Assembly: GCA_965207495.1 (NCBI GenBank)
Contig: OZ242287.1
Coordinates: forward strand, 4,650,001-4,714,000
Direction: 5' to 3'
Length of the DNA: 64,000 nt
Source of the DNA: Bin5 sp965207495
GTDB taxonomy: Bacteria > Chloroflexota > Anaerolineae > Caldilineales > Caldilineaceae
Shown in pieces: positions 17,476 to 26,795 of the stretch. The notes under the pieces were generated by a model, which did not search any database, was not told the DNA's origin, and saw only the letters and a list, made by a program, of their open reading frames with translations. A program made the position numbers and the translations under genes. Each line of letters opens with the position of its first letter. The first letter of the stretch is position 1.

Positions 17476-18819
17476 TCAGCTCTCGTTGGCGTCGGGACCG
17501 GCGGTCACCAGCGTATAGGAATCTGTCCGCAGGTATTGGGCGGCCACGCGCTGGACATCCTCTTTTGTGACGGCGCTGATGCGCTCGCGGTAGGTCTGGA
17601 GGTAGTCGAGGCCCAGACCGAACCATTCCATATTGAGCAGAATGGAGGCGACGCCGTCGTTGGTTTCCAGGCGCAGGGGGAGCGTGCCGGTCATGTTGGC
17701 GATGCTGTCGGAGAGTTCATCATCGCTGACCGGTTCCTGCCCGAGCCTGTCGAATTCGTGGAGGATGCTGTCGACGGCCTGGTTGACGTTCTGGGGATTG
17801 ACGCCGGCGAAGGCGACCCAGGGCCCGACCCCGATGTCGGCGTCGAGGGCGCTGTAGCTGTAGTAGGCGAGGCCCTGGCGTTCGCGCACAGTTTCGCCGA
17901 GGCGGCCCATCATGCCAAACTGGCCGAGGATATTGTTGGCGACCTGGACGGCCTGGTAGTCGGGATGTTTACGGGGGATGGCGAGGCAGCCGATGACGAC
18001 ATCAGACTGGACCTTGCCGGGTATGGGGAAGGATTTGCGCTGGACGCCGTCGGCGCCGGTCACCGGGGGGATGGAGTCGGCGGGCGAGGGAGGCTCAGGG
18101 CCTGCGGGCCAGGCACCGAAGTGGGTATCGAGCAGGGCCACGACCGCGTCCGGGTCGACATCGCCGCTGACAACGACGATGGCCTGGTTGGGATGGTAGT
18201 GGTCGCGGTGAAAGCGGACCACGTGGTCGCGGCTGATTGCCTGAATCGTCTCAATGTAACCTGATGTGGGCAGCCCGTAGGGATGGTCGCCGTAGATCAT
18301 TTCGTTGAAGCGGCGGTAGGAGACGCTGCGTGTGCTCTGTTCGCGCTCCTGCAGGCGCACGAGCCACTGTCCGCGCACGCGTTCGATATGTTCGGTCGGA
18401 AAGGTTGGCCGCTGCAGGACATCGGCCAGGATTTCGACCATGAGCGGGAAGTCTTCGATGAGGCTCTCGCTGCCAAAGCTGGTGACGTGGTCGCCGCCAC
18501 CGACGCTGACGCTGGCGCCGACGGATTCGACGGCCTCGTTGTAGCTGTCGAAGTCATAGTTGGCGCTGCCGCGGCTTACGAGGGAGGCGGTGAAGGAGGC
18601 CAGCCCTGCCAGCGCGGCCGGTTCATCGACGCTGCCGGCGCGCAGGGCTCCCTCCATCATGACGACGGGCGCGGATGGGTTGGGACGGACGAGAACGGTG
18701 ATGCCGTTAGCGGTTTGGACGCGATGGATCGTTTCGGGGCCGATTGTTGTGCGGCCGCCCTCGCTGGTGGAGACGGGCTGGGCGTCAAAGCGGGGGGAGG
18801 TAGTGCGATTAGGAGTCAT
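17476..18819 (-). CDS. M16 (insulinase-like) family protein without the zinc motif
   Basis: 447 aa, two-domain M16B architecture. The N-terminal domain has ITVLVRPNPSAPVVMMEGAL and EHIERVRGQWLVRLQEREQS. The second domain has the conserved RETVRERQGLAYYSYSA block used for substrate binding. The inverted zinc motif HxxEH, expected about 20 residues after VMMEGALRAGS, is replaced by LAGLASFTAS, so no zinc site is formed. Such proteins are usually the non-catalytic partner of an active M16 protein encoded next door. Here no HxxEH homologue is present in the window. No signal peptide. It lies between holA and the ABC ATPase, 6 bp from the latter. Confidence 0.85.
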   Translation of the reverse strand: MTPNRTTSPRFDAQPVSTSEGGRTTIGPETIHRVQTANGITVLVRPNPSAPVVMMEGALRAGSVDEPAALAGLASFTASLVSRGSANYDFDSYNEAVESVGASVSVGGGDHVTSFGSESLIEDFPLMVEILADVLQRPTFPTEHIERVRGQWLVRLQEREQSTRSVSYRRFNEMIYGDHPYGLPTSGYIETIQAISRDHVVRFHRDHYHPNQAIVVVSGDVDPDAVVALLDTHFGAWPAGPEPPSPADSIPPVTGADGVQRKSFPIPGKVQSDVVIGCLAIPRKHPDYQAVQVANNILGQFGMMGRLGETVRERQGLAYYSYSALDADIGVGPWVAFAGVNPQNVNQAVDSILHEFDRLGQEPVSDDELSDSIANMTGTLPLRLETNDGVASILLNMEWFGLGLDYLQTYRERISAVTKEDVQRVAAQYLRTDSYTLVTAGPDANES

Positions 18820-18835
18820 CAGGTATGGCGTTCCT

Positions 18836-19894
18836 CTATCGGGATTGGGTCAGTTCTGCTACCAGAATGTCGATTTCGGTGTTGGGGTCGGCGCCGGTCT
18901 TCATGGCGAAGTCGGAGGAGAGGAGCCGGTCCAGAATATTTTCCAGCTGGGGGATGGCATAGTTGCGGCTCTGGGCCATGGCCTTTTTGACAGGGAATGG
19001 GCTCTCGCCGACGCGTCCGGCGATGTCGTATTCGTTTCCAGAGGTGCGGGTGGTCTCATCTTTGACTTTGAGCATGATGCGGTACTGGCGGGTGATCATG
19101 GTCAGCAGGTAGAAGGGGTTGGCGTCGTTGCGGCGCAGAGCGTACAGGGCCCGCATTGCTTTGCGGCCGTCGCGCTGGCCGATGGCGTCGGTCAGATCCC
19201 AGATGAGTGCTTCGCTGGTGTCGCTCACGAGGCGCTGGACGTCGTCCGGCGTGATGACGCGGCCGGCGGCGTAGGCGCGCAGCTTGTCCAGCTCCAAGGT
19301 GAGGCGGCGCAGGTCGGCGCCGACGTAAGTTGCCAACATTTGCACTGCTCTGCCATCGATTTTGATCCCATCCCGGCGGGCCGTATTGGCTATCCAGGCG
19401 GGCAGGGCGCGGGCGTCGGGCGTGTTCAGCTCCTCGATTGCGAGGTGACCGTTATTGCTCAGTTGGTCGAGACCGGCGAGGCCGTCGAAGCCCCTCCAGA
19501 TGGCGCGGCGTTTGTCCAGCTTGTCCTCGATGAAGACGAGATCATTTGAGAGGCCGGTATCGGCCAGGCTTTCCAGTATCTGACGCGCTTCGGCCTGTGC
19601 GGTCTTGTTCGGCGACCTGGCGGTGCCCAGGCGGGACTCGAGACTATTGAGGTAGCCGCGCACGATGATCAGACGCCGATCGGCGAGGAAGGGCATGGCA
19701 CCGGCATGGTAGAGAATGTCGCTCGCGTTGGAACGGCCGCCGTCAAGTTCGGCGAGGTTCAGCGAGGCCATTTCCGGGTCGCCGAGGGCCTGCTTCAGTT
19801 GGGTCAAACGTTTCGCCAACAGAAACTCATCGGGCGCGAGGAACAGATAGTTTGTCAATGCGCTACCATTCTCGGAGGCGAGGCCCCCGGTCAT
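18836..19894 (-). CDS. holA: DNA polymerase III subunit delta
   Basis: 352 aa, the clamp-loader subunit that opens the sliding clamp. The N-terminal domain shows LFLAPDEFLLAKRLTQLKQAL, then MPFLADRRLIIVRGY, FIEDKLDKRRAIW, a middle RRLTLELDKLRAYA segment with ITPDDVQRLVSD, and the C-terminal collar-type helices IWDLTDAIGQRDGRKAMRAL and NPFYLLTMITRQYRIMLKV. Order and length match delta subunits. Its ATG overlaps the stop of the upstream DUF6391 gene (19891-19894). Its downstream neighbour is the M16-like gene after 16 bp. Confidence 0.92.
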   Translation of the reverse strand: MTGGLASENGSALTNYLFLAPDEFLLAKRLTQLKQALGDPEMASLNLAELDGGRSNASDILYHAGAMPFLADRRLIIVRGYLNSLESRLGTARSPNKTAQAEARQILESLADTGLSNDLVFIEDKLDKRRAIWRGFDGLAGLDQLSNNGHLAIEELNTPDARALPAWIANTARRDGIKIDGRAVQMLATYVGADLRRLTLELDKLRAYAAGRVITPDDVQRLVSDTSEALIWDLTDAIGQRDGRKAMRALYALRRNDANPFYLLTMITRQYRIMLKVKDETTRTSGNEYDIAGRVGESPFPVKKAMAQSRNYAIPQLENILDRLLSSDFAMKTGADPNTEIDILVAELTQSR

Positions 19895-20487
19895 TGCGGT
19901 TCGGCGAAGGTTACGCGATGGGCCTGGCCGCGTTTCACGGGAATGACCTGGGCCAGCTCGCGGTTGCCGATAGACGCTAAGGTTGTCAGACGCTGCAACC
20001 GCATCCCCAGCGGCGTTGAAACCAGGAGAGCGAGCGTCATCAGTCCGGCGGTAACCGTCATTCTGTCGAGGATCGAACTGCCTTTGCCCGACTTTTCTCG
20101 CATGGGAGACGGTTCGCGGGTGTCGCCACTTCCTTCCTCTCCCAAAGGGAACGACCCTGCGGGCGTTTGAAGATGGCTACTTCGCCAGTCGACACTGCCG
20201 AGAAATGCGGCGGCTGTCACCAACAGGATCGTGGCGGTGAGGTTCGTGCCGCAGTTGGGATGGAAGGCGAGGTCCTCTTCGCCATCCTGAAGGCGCTGAA
20301 TGGCTTCGGCTACGGCCTCTTCGATGGCTTCGCTGGGCAACTGCCCGTAGAGGGTAAAGCCCCAGGGGTCGCTCATGCCAGCGAAGACACGGCGGGGAAA
20401 GCGGGCCGCCAGCAGATGGATGGTGGCGTGCTCGATGGCGTGATGCTGCCGGGTCTGCTGGAGGACGGCGGCCAAGGCCCGAAGCAT
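19891..20487 (-). CDS. DUF6391-like membrane protein
   Basis: 198 aa. The N-terminal HHAIEHATIHLLAARFP is the conserved core that I associate with DUF6391, found in cyanobacteria and Chloroflexota. It is followed by GFTLYGQLP, a helical AIEEAVAEAIQRLQDGE and HPNCGTNL. Two hydrophobic segments follow (TATILLVTAAAFLGSV and TVTAGLMTLALLVSTPLG), with a 45-residue polar insert between them. Function unknown. The gene lies 6 bp after tkt and overlaps holA by 4 bp, so it is translated as part of that operon. Confidence 0.7.
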   Translation of the reverse strand: MLRALAAVLQQTRQHHAIEHATIHLLAARFPRRVFAGMSDPWGFTLYGQLPSEAIEEAVAEAIQRLQDGEEDLAFHPNCGTNLTATILLVTAAAFLGSVDWRSSHLQTPAGSFPLGEEGSGDTREPSPMREKSGKGSSILDRMTVTAGLMTLALLVSTPLGMRLQRLTTLASIGNRELAQVIPVKRGQAHRVTFAEPQ

Positions 20488-20493
20488 AGGCGG

Positions 20494-22566
20494 CTACGCC
20501 TGCAAGAGTGTCTGCGCGGCGCTGACGACGGCGTCGACGGTGAGGCCGAGATTGGCGTAGACATCCTCCTGGGGCGCGCTGGCGCCGAAGCGGTTAATGC
20601 CGATGGCGACGCCGCGGGCGGGATCGTTGCCGACCCAGCGTTCCCAGCCCTGGGTGACGCCGGCTTCGACGGAGAGCCTGCGCGCGTTCGACGGCAGGAC
20701 TTCCTGCTGGTAGGCAGGTGACTGTGCGGCGAAGAGCTCCCAGCTGGGCAGGCTGACGACGCGTACGGCGGCCCCGTTTTGGGCGAGCTGTTGGGCCGCG
20801 TCGTAGGCGAGCTCGAGCTCGCTGCCGGAGGAGATGAGGGCCAGCTCGGAGGCGGCGCCGGCTGCTCCATTGCTCTGGAAGAATACATATCCGCCCCGAG
20901 CCGCGCCTTCGGCGGCGGCGACACCTGCGGCGGTGCGATCGTAGACGGGCAGATTCTGGCGGGAGAAGACAAGGGCGGTGGGGCCGCTCTTGTTCTGCAG
21001 GGCGGCTTTCCAGGCCTGGGCCACTTCGTTGGCGTCGGCGGGGCGGATGACGGTGAGATTGGGAATGGCGCGGAGGGCGGCCACCTGCTCGACAGGCTGA
21101 TGGGTGGGGCCGTCTTCGCCGACGCCGATGCTGTCGTGGGTGAAGATGAAGATGGCTGGCACACCCATGAGGGCGGCCAGGCGGATGCTGGCGCGCATGT
21201 AGTCGCTGAAGACGAGGAAGGTGCCGCCGTAGGGGATGACGCCGCCGTGCAGGGCCATGCCGTTGAGGACGGCACCCATGCCGTGTTCGCGTACGCCGAA
21301 ACGGAAGTTGCGGCCGTTGTAGGAGTCGGGTTGAAAGTCGGGGCTGCCGTTGATAATTGTCTTGTTGCTGGGCGCGAGGTCGGCGCTGCCGCCGATGAGA
21401 TTGGTGATGACGGGCGCGAGAGCGTTGAGGGTATCGCCGCTGGCGTTACGGGTGGCGGCGCTGCCGCCGCTTTCGAAGGCGGGGAGGGCGTTCTCCCAGC
21501 CGTCGGGAAGTTCGCCCTGCAGCATCGCGCTGAGCTGGGCGGCCAGGTCGGGGTGAGCGGCGGCGTAGGCATCCCACAGGGTGCTGTCGTCGGTCTCGAG
21601 CCGTTTGCCGCGTTCGACGGCCTGGAGGCAGAAGTCGCGCACGTCGTCGGGCAGATAGAAGGTCGGCTCCTGCGGCCATTCGAGGTTGGCCTTGGTCTGG
21701 GCGACTTCATCGTCGGGGAGCGCGTCGCTGTGCATATCGGGCTCGCCCTGTTTGGGTGCGCCGAAGCCGATAACGGTGGTGCAGCCGATGATGCTGGGGC
21801 GGGGGTCCTGTTTGGCGGCGGCGATGGCGGCGTCAACGGCGGCGCCGTCCATGCCGTCCACTTTGAGGACGTGCCAGCCGTAGGCTTCGAAGCGCTGGTA
21901 CTGGTTTTCGGTGAAGGCCAGGTCGGTGTAGCCGTCGATGGTGACGCGGTTGTCGTCGTAGAGATAGACCAGTTTGCCGAGGCGCAGGTGGCCGGCGAGG
22001 CTGGCGGCTTCCTGGGCGACACCCTCCATGAGGTCGCCGTCGCTGACGATGGCGTAGGTGTGGTGTGATACGACGTCGTAGCCGGGCCGGTTGAAGTTGG
22101 CGGCGAGCCACTGTTCGGCGATGGCCATGCCGACGCCGTTGGCGAAGCCCTGTCCGAGCGGTCCGGTGGTGGTCTCGACGCCGGGTGCGTGGCCGTACTC
22201 AGGGTGGCCGGGCGTCATGCTGCCGTACTGGCGGAAGTTCTTGAGCTCCTGGAGGGGGAGATCGAAGCCGGTCAGGTGGAGCATGGAATAGAGAAGCATG
22301 GAGCCGTGGCCGGCGCTGAGGATGAAGCGGTCACGGTTGTGCCAGTCGGGGTTGGCCGGGTTGTAGCGCAGGTGTCTGCGCCAGAGGGTCAGGGCGGCGG
22401 TGGCCATGCCCATGGGCAGGCCGGCGTGTCCCGAGTTGGCGGCCTGGACGGCGTCCAGTGCGAGCATGCGGATGGTGTTGACTACGTTTTCTTCCAGATC
22501 CGGATCGAGGGTGGCGCTTTCGAAAGGCAGGGACGCAGCGCCCTGGCCGTTAGTATTAGGTGACAT
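20494..22566 (-). CDS. tkt: Transketolase
   Basis: 690-aa thiamine-diphosphate enzyme moving two-carbon units in the pentose phosphate pathway. Early motif: DAVQAANSGHAGLPMGMA. The ThDP-binding loop is AIVSDGDLMEGVAQEAASLA, followed by DDNRVTIDG. The pyrimidine domain has GGSADLAPSNKT, REHGMGAVLNGMALHGG and FIFTHDSIGVGEDGPTHQP. The C-terminal domain has VRVVSLPSWELFAAQ and SVEAGVTQGWERWVG. Full length. It heads the compact minus-strand cluster ending at 13470. A start at 22566 is preceded by AAGGA at about 11 bases. Confidence 0.96.
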   Translation of the reverse strand: MSPNTNGQGAASLPFESATLDPDLEENVVNTIRMLALDAVQAANSGHAGLPMGMATAALTLWRRHLRYNPANPDWHNRDRFILSAGHGSMLLYSMLHLTGFDLPLQELKNFRQYGSMTPGHPEYGHAPGVETTTGPLGQGFANGVGMAIAEQWLAANFNRPGYDVVSHHTYAIVSDGDLMEGVAQEAASLAGHLRLGKLVYLYDDNRVTIDGYTDLAFTENQYQRFEAYGWHVLKVDGMDGAAVDAAIAAAKQDPRPSIIGCTTVIGFGAPKQGEPDMHSDALPDDEVAQTKANLEWPQEPTFYLPDDVRDFCLQAVERGKRLETDDSTLWDAYAAAHPDLAAQLSAMLQGELPDGWENALPAFESGGSAATRNASGDTLNALAPVITNLIGGSADLAPSNKTIINGSPDFQPDSYNGRNFRFGVREHGMGAVLNGMALHGGVIPYGGTFLVFSDYMRASIRLAALMGVPAIFIFTHDSIGVGEDGPTHQPVEQVAALRAIPNLTVIRPADANEVAQAWKAALQNKSGPTALVFSRQNLPVYDRTAAGVAAAEGAARGGYVFFQSNGAAGAASELALISSGSELELAYDAAQQLAQNGAAVRVVSLPSWELFAAQSPAYQQEVLPSNARRLSVEAGVTQGWERWVGNDPARGVAIGINRFGASAPQEDVYANLGLTVDAVVSAAQTLLQA

Positions 22567-22648
22567 CGTTGGCAGAATCCTTAGCGTGAATGGTAGCTGA
22601 CAGCCAGCGGCGCGTTAAGAAGGCATTGGCCGCGGAGATTACTACGGA

Positions 22649-24460
22649 TTATAGCGCGATCGCAGGAAGATCGAAAGATTGTGCGTTGTACAGGTCAGAG
22701 AAGAGGCCGCCGTGCTTGAGGAGTTCCTCGCGGGTGCCGGTCTGGACGATGCGGCCCTGGTCGATGACGAGGATTCTGTCTGCGTTGCGGATTGTTGAGA
22801 GGCGATGGGCGACGACGATGGCGGTGCGACCGGCGCGTGCTTCTTCGAAGGCGGTGCGGACCTTCTGCTCTGTGAGGGCATCGAGGGCGGAGGTGGCTTC
22901 GTCGAGCAGTAGGAGCCTGGGTTGCTTGAGGAGGGCGCGGGCGATGGCGAGGCGCTGGCGTTCGCCGCCGGAGAGGGTCAGGCCGCGTTCGCCGATGAAA
23001 GTGCGGTAGTCGCGGGGCAGGCCGCTGATGAACTCATCGATTTGTGCGGCGCGCGCAACTTCGCTGACGGCGCCGGGATCTTCGTCGGGGCGGGGATAGG
23101 TGATGTTGCGACCAATGGTGTCGTTCCAGAAAAAGAGGTCCTGGGAGACGAGGCCGATCTGATTGCGCAGAGAGGTCAAGGATAGTTCGCGCAGGTCGAC
23201 CCCGTCCAGCGCGATGGTCCCGGACTGGGGCGAGTAAAAGCCCATGATCAGATCGATGATGGTGGACTTGCCGCCGCCGCTGGGGCCGACGATGCCGATG
23301 AACTCGCCTGGCTCGACGTGGAAGGTGAGTTCACGCGCGCCGAAGTCGCCGCGGCCGTAGTCGAAGGAGACGTTGTTGAAGGTCAGCGCGGCGCCGACAA
23401 GGGGTGACGCGCTGGCGACGCCTGCCTCCTGTGACGCATTTCCGGGCGTCAGGGTCCTGACGCCGAATGGTTCGCGGGAGAGGGCAAAGAGGGCATCGAC
23501 TTTTTCGGCGTTGACGCGGGCCTCCTGGAGGTTGACGTGGGTGCCGAGCAGAGACTGCAGGACGGCGTAGGCGCGGGGCAGGTAGGCGGCGAAGGCGACA
23601 AGACTGCCAACGGTCAGCCTGCCCTGTATGATTTCGAATGCGCCGTAACCGAATATGAGGCCGGCGGCTACGTAGTTGACGGTCTCCGGCAGGACTATGC
23701 GAATCAGCTCGTGGAAGGCCGTTACTCTGGCCTTAATGCTGCGATGCTTCACGAGCCAGTCTTGCCAGCGCGCCTTTTCATAGGGTTCGGCGTTGAAGGC
23801 CCGGATTGTGCGCATGCCGGGGAAGAATTCGGTCAGGTAGCTCTGACCGGCTTCCAAAGTACTGGAAAAGTCACGTTCAAGGGTCTGGGCATGGCTGCGC
23901 GTCTTCCTTGTCAGGAGGTAGGAGATGGGGAAGGCGAGAAGGGCCAGAAGGGTGAGGCGCCAGTGCAACGCTGTCATGGCTGCGAGCGTGCCCAAGAGGA
24001 GGATGGCGCTCATTGCGAGCGGCAGCAGGTGGTTCCCGACGAAAACTTCGCCGATTCTGCCGCAGCTGCGGGTGAGTCGATGAAGATGCTCTCCTGTCTT
24101 GAACTGCTCGAGGGCGGCGAGGCGGACGTGCAAGAGATGGTCGAACAGATCGCGGCGCAGGCGTTGAGAGACGCTTTCGCCGATGTATGCGCGAAGGTAT
24201 TGGTTGGCGGCGTTGAAGCCGGCACTGAGGACGGGGACGATTACCATGCCGACGAGGAGGAGGCCGATGAGCCGGAGGTCGGCTGCGGGGATGGCGGTGT
24301 CGAGGAGGAGTTTGAATAGGAAGGGCTGGATCAGACCGACTGCCGTGCCGATGAGCGCGAGAGCGAAGAGGAGGGTTATCCGGGGGATTTGGTTTCTCAG
24401 TTCCTCTTTGAGGAGGGTGAAGGAAGTTTGGGGAAATGGCTTATTGGCGAACGAGCGCAT
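22649..24460 (-). CDS. ABC exporter, MsbA-like fused membrane-ATPase protein
   Basis: 603 aa half-transporter. The first about 320 residues hold six transmembrane segments (ITLLFALALIGTAVGLIQPF, LIGLLLVGMVIVPVL, LAMSAILLLGTLAAM, LTLLALLAFPISYLLT, YVAAGLIFGYGAFEII). The ATPase domain has Walker A GIVGPSGGGKSTIIDL, Q-loop GLVSQDLFFWNDT, signature TLSGGERQRLAIARALL and Walker B LLLLDEATSALD. It probably works as a homodimer; substrate (lipid, drug or peptide) cannot be told. The stop is 82 bp from the tkt start, same strand. Confidence 0.93.
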   Translation of the reverse strand: MRSFANKPFPQTSFTLLKEELRNQIPRITLLFALALIGTAVGLIQPFLFKLLLDTAIPAADLRLIGLLLVGMVIVPVLSAGFNAANQYLRAYIGESVSQRLRRDLFDHLLHVRLAALEQFKTGEHLHRLTRSCGRIGEVFVGNHLLPLAMSAILLLGTLAAMTALHWRLTLLALLAFPISYLLTRKTRSHAQTLERDFSSTLEAGQSYLTEFFPGMRTIRAFNAEPYEKARWQDWLVKHRSIKARVTAFHELIRIVLPETVNYVAAGLIFGYGAFEIIQGRLTVGSLVAFAAYLPRAYAVLQSLLGTHVNLQEARVNAEKVDALFALSREPFGVRTLTPGNASQEAGVASASPLVGAALTFNNVSFDYGRGDFGARELTFHVEPGEFIGIVGPSGGGKSTIIDLIMGFYSPQSGTIALDGVDLRELSLTSLRNQIGLVSQDLFFWNDTIGRNITYPRPDEDPGAVSEVARAAQIDEFISGLPRDYRTFIGERGLTLSGGERQRLAIARALLKQPRLLLLDEATSALDALTEQKVRTAFEEARAGRTAIVVAHRLSTIRNADRILVIDQGRIVQTGTREELLKHGGLFSDLYNAQSFDLPAIAL

Positions 24461-25331
24461 TGAAGTTGACCCCGGTCAGCCAAAGTCGTGCACAGCCAGA
24501 GAGTTCAGCCCGCATATCGTAACATGAGTGTCAAGGGAAAGTCATTCGATGGTTGCATCCCAGATTTGGGGTGGGAACAGTCTGGCGGGGAGATTTTGCC
24601 GTAGGTGGCTGGAATTCGTCAGCGGCTCTTGGAGAGACGCAGGGCAGGGGCATGGTCCGGTCTCTAACGGGGGGGTCCGTTGATTAGGGGGCACGGGGCA
24701 GGCCCTGTACCGTGCCTGCCCCTTCCAGACCGGTTGGGGGGAATGCTGTTGGCTAGACACCTTGCTTTAGACACGTTGCTGGCGAAGAACGAACACGGTC
24801 GTCTAGCAAGGGCGGGGCGTTGCGGGGGCGCAGCCCCTGCACAAGGGAGGGCCGAAGGCCCGACCGCACAACTGCAGTGGCCAGTGGTCAGTGGTTAGTG
24901 GTCAGTGAATGGGCGCACTTTCAGGGATGGATGTGGGGACTGGTCAAGGTCTAGTCGAAATCATACGTACAGGAGAGTTCATCCCCATTTTGGCGTGAAC
25001 CCCACTGCAGGGAAGCCCTTTGCGGGAGGTTCGCTCAAGGCCCTGTTACAAGAACATGGTTTGGTACTTCAGAAATATTGGATAGAATGGATGAAGAAGC
25101 TAGGAATACTTCATCGCGGCCACATCGTTTTGACCCACTCGACAAAGATTGTCATCTCCGTCTTTTTGGTATTCGAGTTGCACAGGTGTTGAATGGTCAG
25201 CAACACAGCAACTTGATGGGTTGGGCGATAGGCAACAGGCAAATGGGGCGCGTTGCGTCCCCCTGTTGGCCGACTGTTACGTGGTTGCTGTGGCGGCCAG
25301 CCATTTCGTCCGTGCCATCAGGGGGCACCTC
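24461..25331. other. Intergenic region with repeats, no intact gene
   Basis: 871 bp between the ABC exporter and the small membrane protein. It contains a GGGGCAGGCACGG-type inverted stretch near 24689-24722, dispersed repeat copy 2, and a degenerate CAGTGGTCAGTGGTTAGTGG tract at 24880-24909. About 420 bp of lower-GC DNA (24910-25331) follows, with only short frames that resemble nothing I know. Confidence 0.6.
24741..24870. repeat. Dispersed GC-rich intergenic repeat, copy 2
   Basis: Shares with copy 3 an almost identical core (GCAAGGGCGGGGCGTTGCGG, then GGGCGCAGCCCCTGCACAAG and GGAGGGCCGAAGGCCC). The left part reads TGCTGTTGGCTAGACAC and contains an extra TTAGACACGTTGCTGG segment compared with the other copies. 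The hairpins GGGGGCGCAGCCCC and GGGCCGAAGGCCC are intact. Confidence 0.85.
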
Positions 25332-25859
25332 ATGGATCAACAAGAGCAGCCAGAGATAAGCGTAGGACAGAAGGCGAATTGGGGGAGAGCGATATTGCTG
25401 TCGCTGGGGCTGATTGCGCTCCTGTCAGTTGGAACTTATATCAACTTTACTCAGGTGCTACTCCGCGACTCCTCAGCTGCCGATGCCTCTTCAGGGGATG
25501 AGTCTACGCCGACACCTGAGCCAACCCGTACGTTCGCGCAATGGCAGGGTGAGGCCGAGTCAATCGCCTACGACACGCTTTTGAGCAATGCCGATCAGAA
25601 CGAAGGCAAAACCGTCCAATTTCGGGGACAGATAGGGCACATAGCCTCGGCGACCGAAAATTATGTTGAGATGTGGGTGTTTGTCGCGCTCGACGATCGA
25701 ACCGACAGTTGGGGTGAGGACCAGGTGGTGTTGCATTACCGCGACATGCCGGCGCCTGTTGCTGTGGACGACATAATTTCATTTGTGGCGGTCATGGATG
25801 GTGTTGATACTGTTCATCACGTGCCAGAACTCACCGTAAAGGCATTGGAGGTCGAATAG
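25332..25859 (+). CDS. Membrane-anchored small extracytoplasmic protein, OB-fold-like
   Basis: 175 aa. One N-terminal membrane segment (AILLSLGLIALLSVGTYINF, about residues 20-39), then a Ser/Thr/Pro linker. A compact domain follows: NEGKTVQFRGQIGHIA, EMWVFVALDDRTD, QVVLHYRDMPAPVAVDDIISFVA, pattern-wise like the OB-fold/tRNA_anti-like lipoproteins. No catalytic residues stand out. ATG 25332 is chosen as the first codon before the membrane segment; longer readings lack any conserved content. The last eight codons and the stop lie inside a segment that recurs at 41595-42041, so the present C-terminus (VKALEVE) may have been supplied by a rearrangement. Confidence 0.7.
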   Translation: MDQQEQPEISVGQKANWGRAILLSLGLIALLSVGTYINFTQVLLRDSSAADASSGDESTPTPEPTRTFAQWQGEAESIAYDTLLSNADQNEGKTVQFRGQIGHIASATENYVEMWVFVALDDRTDSWGEDQVVLHYRDMPAPVAVDDIISFVAVMDGVDTVHHVPELTVKALEVE

Positions 25860-26280
25860 ACGGAAACCTGCCGGCCTAGCAGGAAAGGCCAGCGAAACCT
25901 CGTTGTAAGCTTCGACCCGCGCCTTGTCATTGCGTTCCCCTTTTCGCCACTTTACAGTTGATCACATCACCGCTCGCTTACTCGCTGTCGACGTCCAGGT
26001 CAGCGCGGGTGGCCGCGGCCGCAACAATGTGTTCTGCGAACGCCATAGGCGCAGCGTCAGATTTGAGCACATCTATCTCGACCAGTATGACAGGTGGCGT
26101 GCGCTGTAAACCGGCTTAAGCGCTTACTTCGACTTCTACAGCCAGTTGAGACCATATCAAAGTCTCAACGGTTGCACGCCGGCGGAAGAGTACGTCTTGC
26201 TCTGACGGCGGCAGACCGCAGCCGTCTGGATGCACCTTATTTTTCTTGTTTCGCGGTCCAAAGATTGGGGCTCACCATAT
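25835..26280 (+). mobile_element. IS3-family transposase (OrfB) remnant, copy A
   Basis: A decayed C-terminal part of an IS3-type DDE transposase. Translation around 25975-26205 gives LAVDVQVSAGGRGRNNVFCE, RSVRFEHIYLDQYD, a stop (TAA at about 26107), then AYFDFYSQLRPYQSLNGCTP and AEEYVLL. In intact IS3 OrfB this region is DxxxSMDGRGxxxDNVFVERLWRS... and RPHQSLxYxTPAE. The right end GTCCAAAGATTGGGGCTCAC resembles an IS3 terminal repeat. The whole ~445 bp matches copy B at 41595-42041, including the same internal stop. Confidence 0.8.
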
Positions 26281-26381
26281 TATTCACGCTGGAAATCTTA
26301 AGGATAGAGGTAACTACTAAGCCTATGTAAAGAATAAAGAGCTAATGTGCGTTTGTTCGTGGCTGATGTAGAGTAAGAGAT

Positions 26382-26498
26382 ATGAGCAAATTGGACCAGT
26401 TGGATCGAGAGCAGCTAGAGCGAATAGACCGAGAGAACCTGATCGAGCTGATTCTGGTTCTGCAGCAGCAATATGGGGCGCAACAGGAGTTGGTGCAG
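26382..26498 (+). pseudogene. Possible IS66-type transposase N-terminal fragment
   Basis: Reads MSKLDQLDREQLERIDRENL and IELILVLQQQYGAQQELVQ, which looks like the N-terminal leucine-zipper-like start of IS66 transposases. It then runs into unrelated sequence without the expected continuation. No IS66 ends were seen. An alternative is a chance coiled-coil start. The rest of the gap 26499-26795 holds no recognisable gene. Confidence 0.35.
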
Positions 26499-26733
26499 GG
26501 AGCCGTCTGCGGCCTTCTGTGCGCCCTGATCGGTCCTGGCGTACTCTCCATTCCTGGAAGTTGCGGTCGACTACCGCGGATGTCGGCCAGCGCAGGCCTG
26601 GCGGCCGGTCCGAACACATGCACAAAACCGGGACCGAACCTGGGTACATGGCGGGTACCAGTGCCGGCGCCATGAAAGGTGTGTGCAAAGCCGGCTATAT
26701 CCTGTGCTCCAGGGCGTCAAGGACAGACTGATC

Positions 26734-26751
26734 CCGGCTGCATGCAGCCGG
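26734..26751. terminator. 18-bp perfect palindrome downstream of the TPR gene
   Basis: CCGGCTGCATGCAGCCGG is a perfect inverted repeat 45 bp beyond the stop of the minus-strand TPR gene. It could form an RNA hairpin, but no U-run follows, so a role as a terminator or mRNA 3' stabiliser is only a suggestion. Confidence 0.35.
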
Positions 26752-26795
26752 CACCCATCGTCATTTGGACGGTCTTTTCCAAACGCCAACGGAAC

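Noticed and set aside
20373..22068. Long open frames in other phases and on the opposite strand of tkt
   Set aside because: They consist of biased residues produced by the high-GC codon pattern of tkt; the tkt frame has every family motif.
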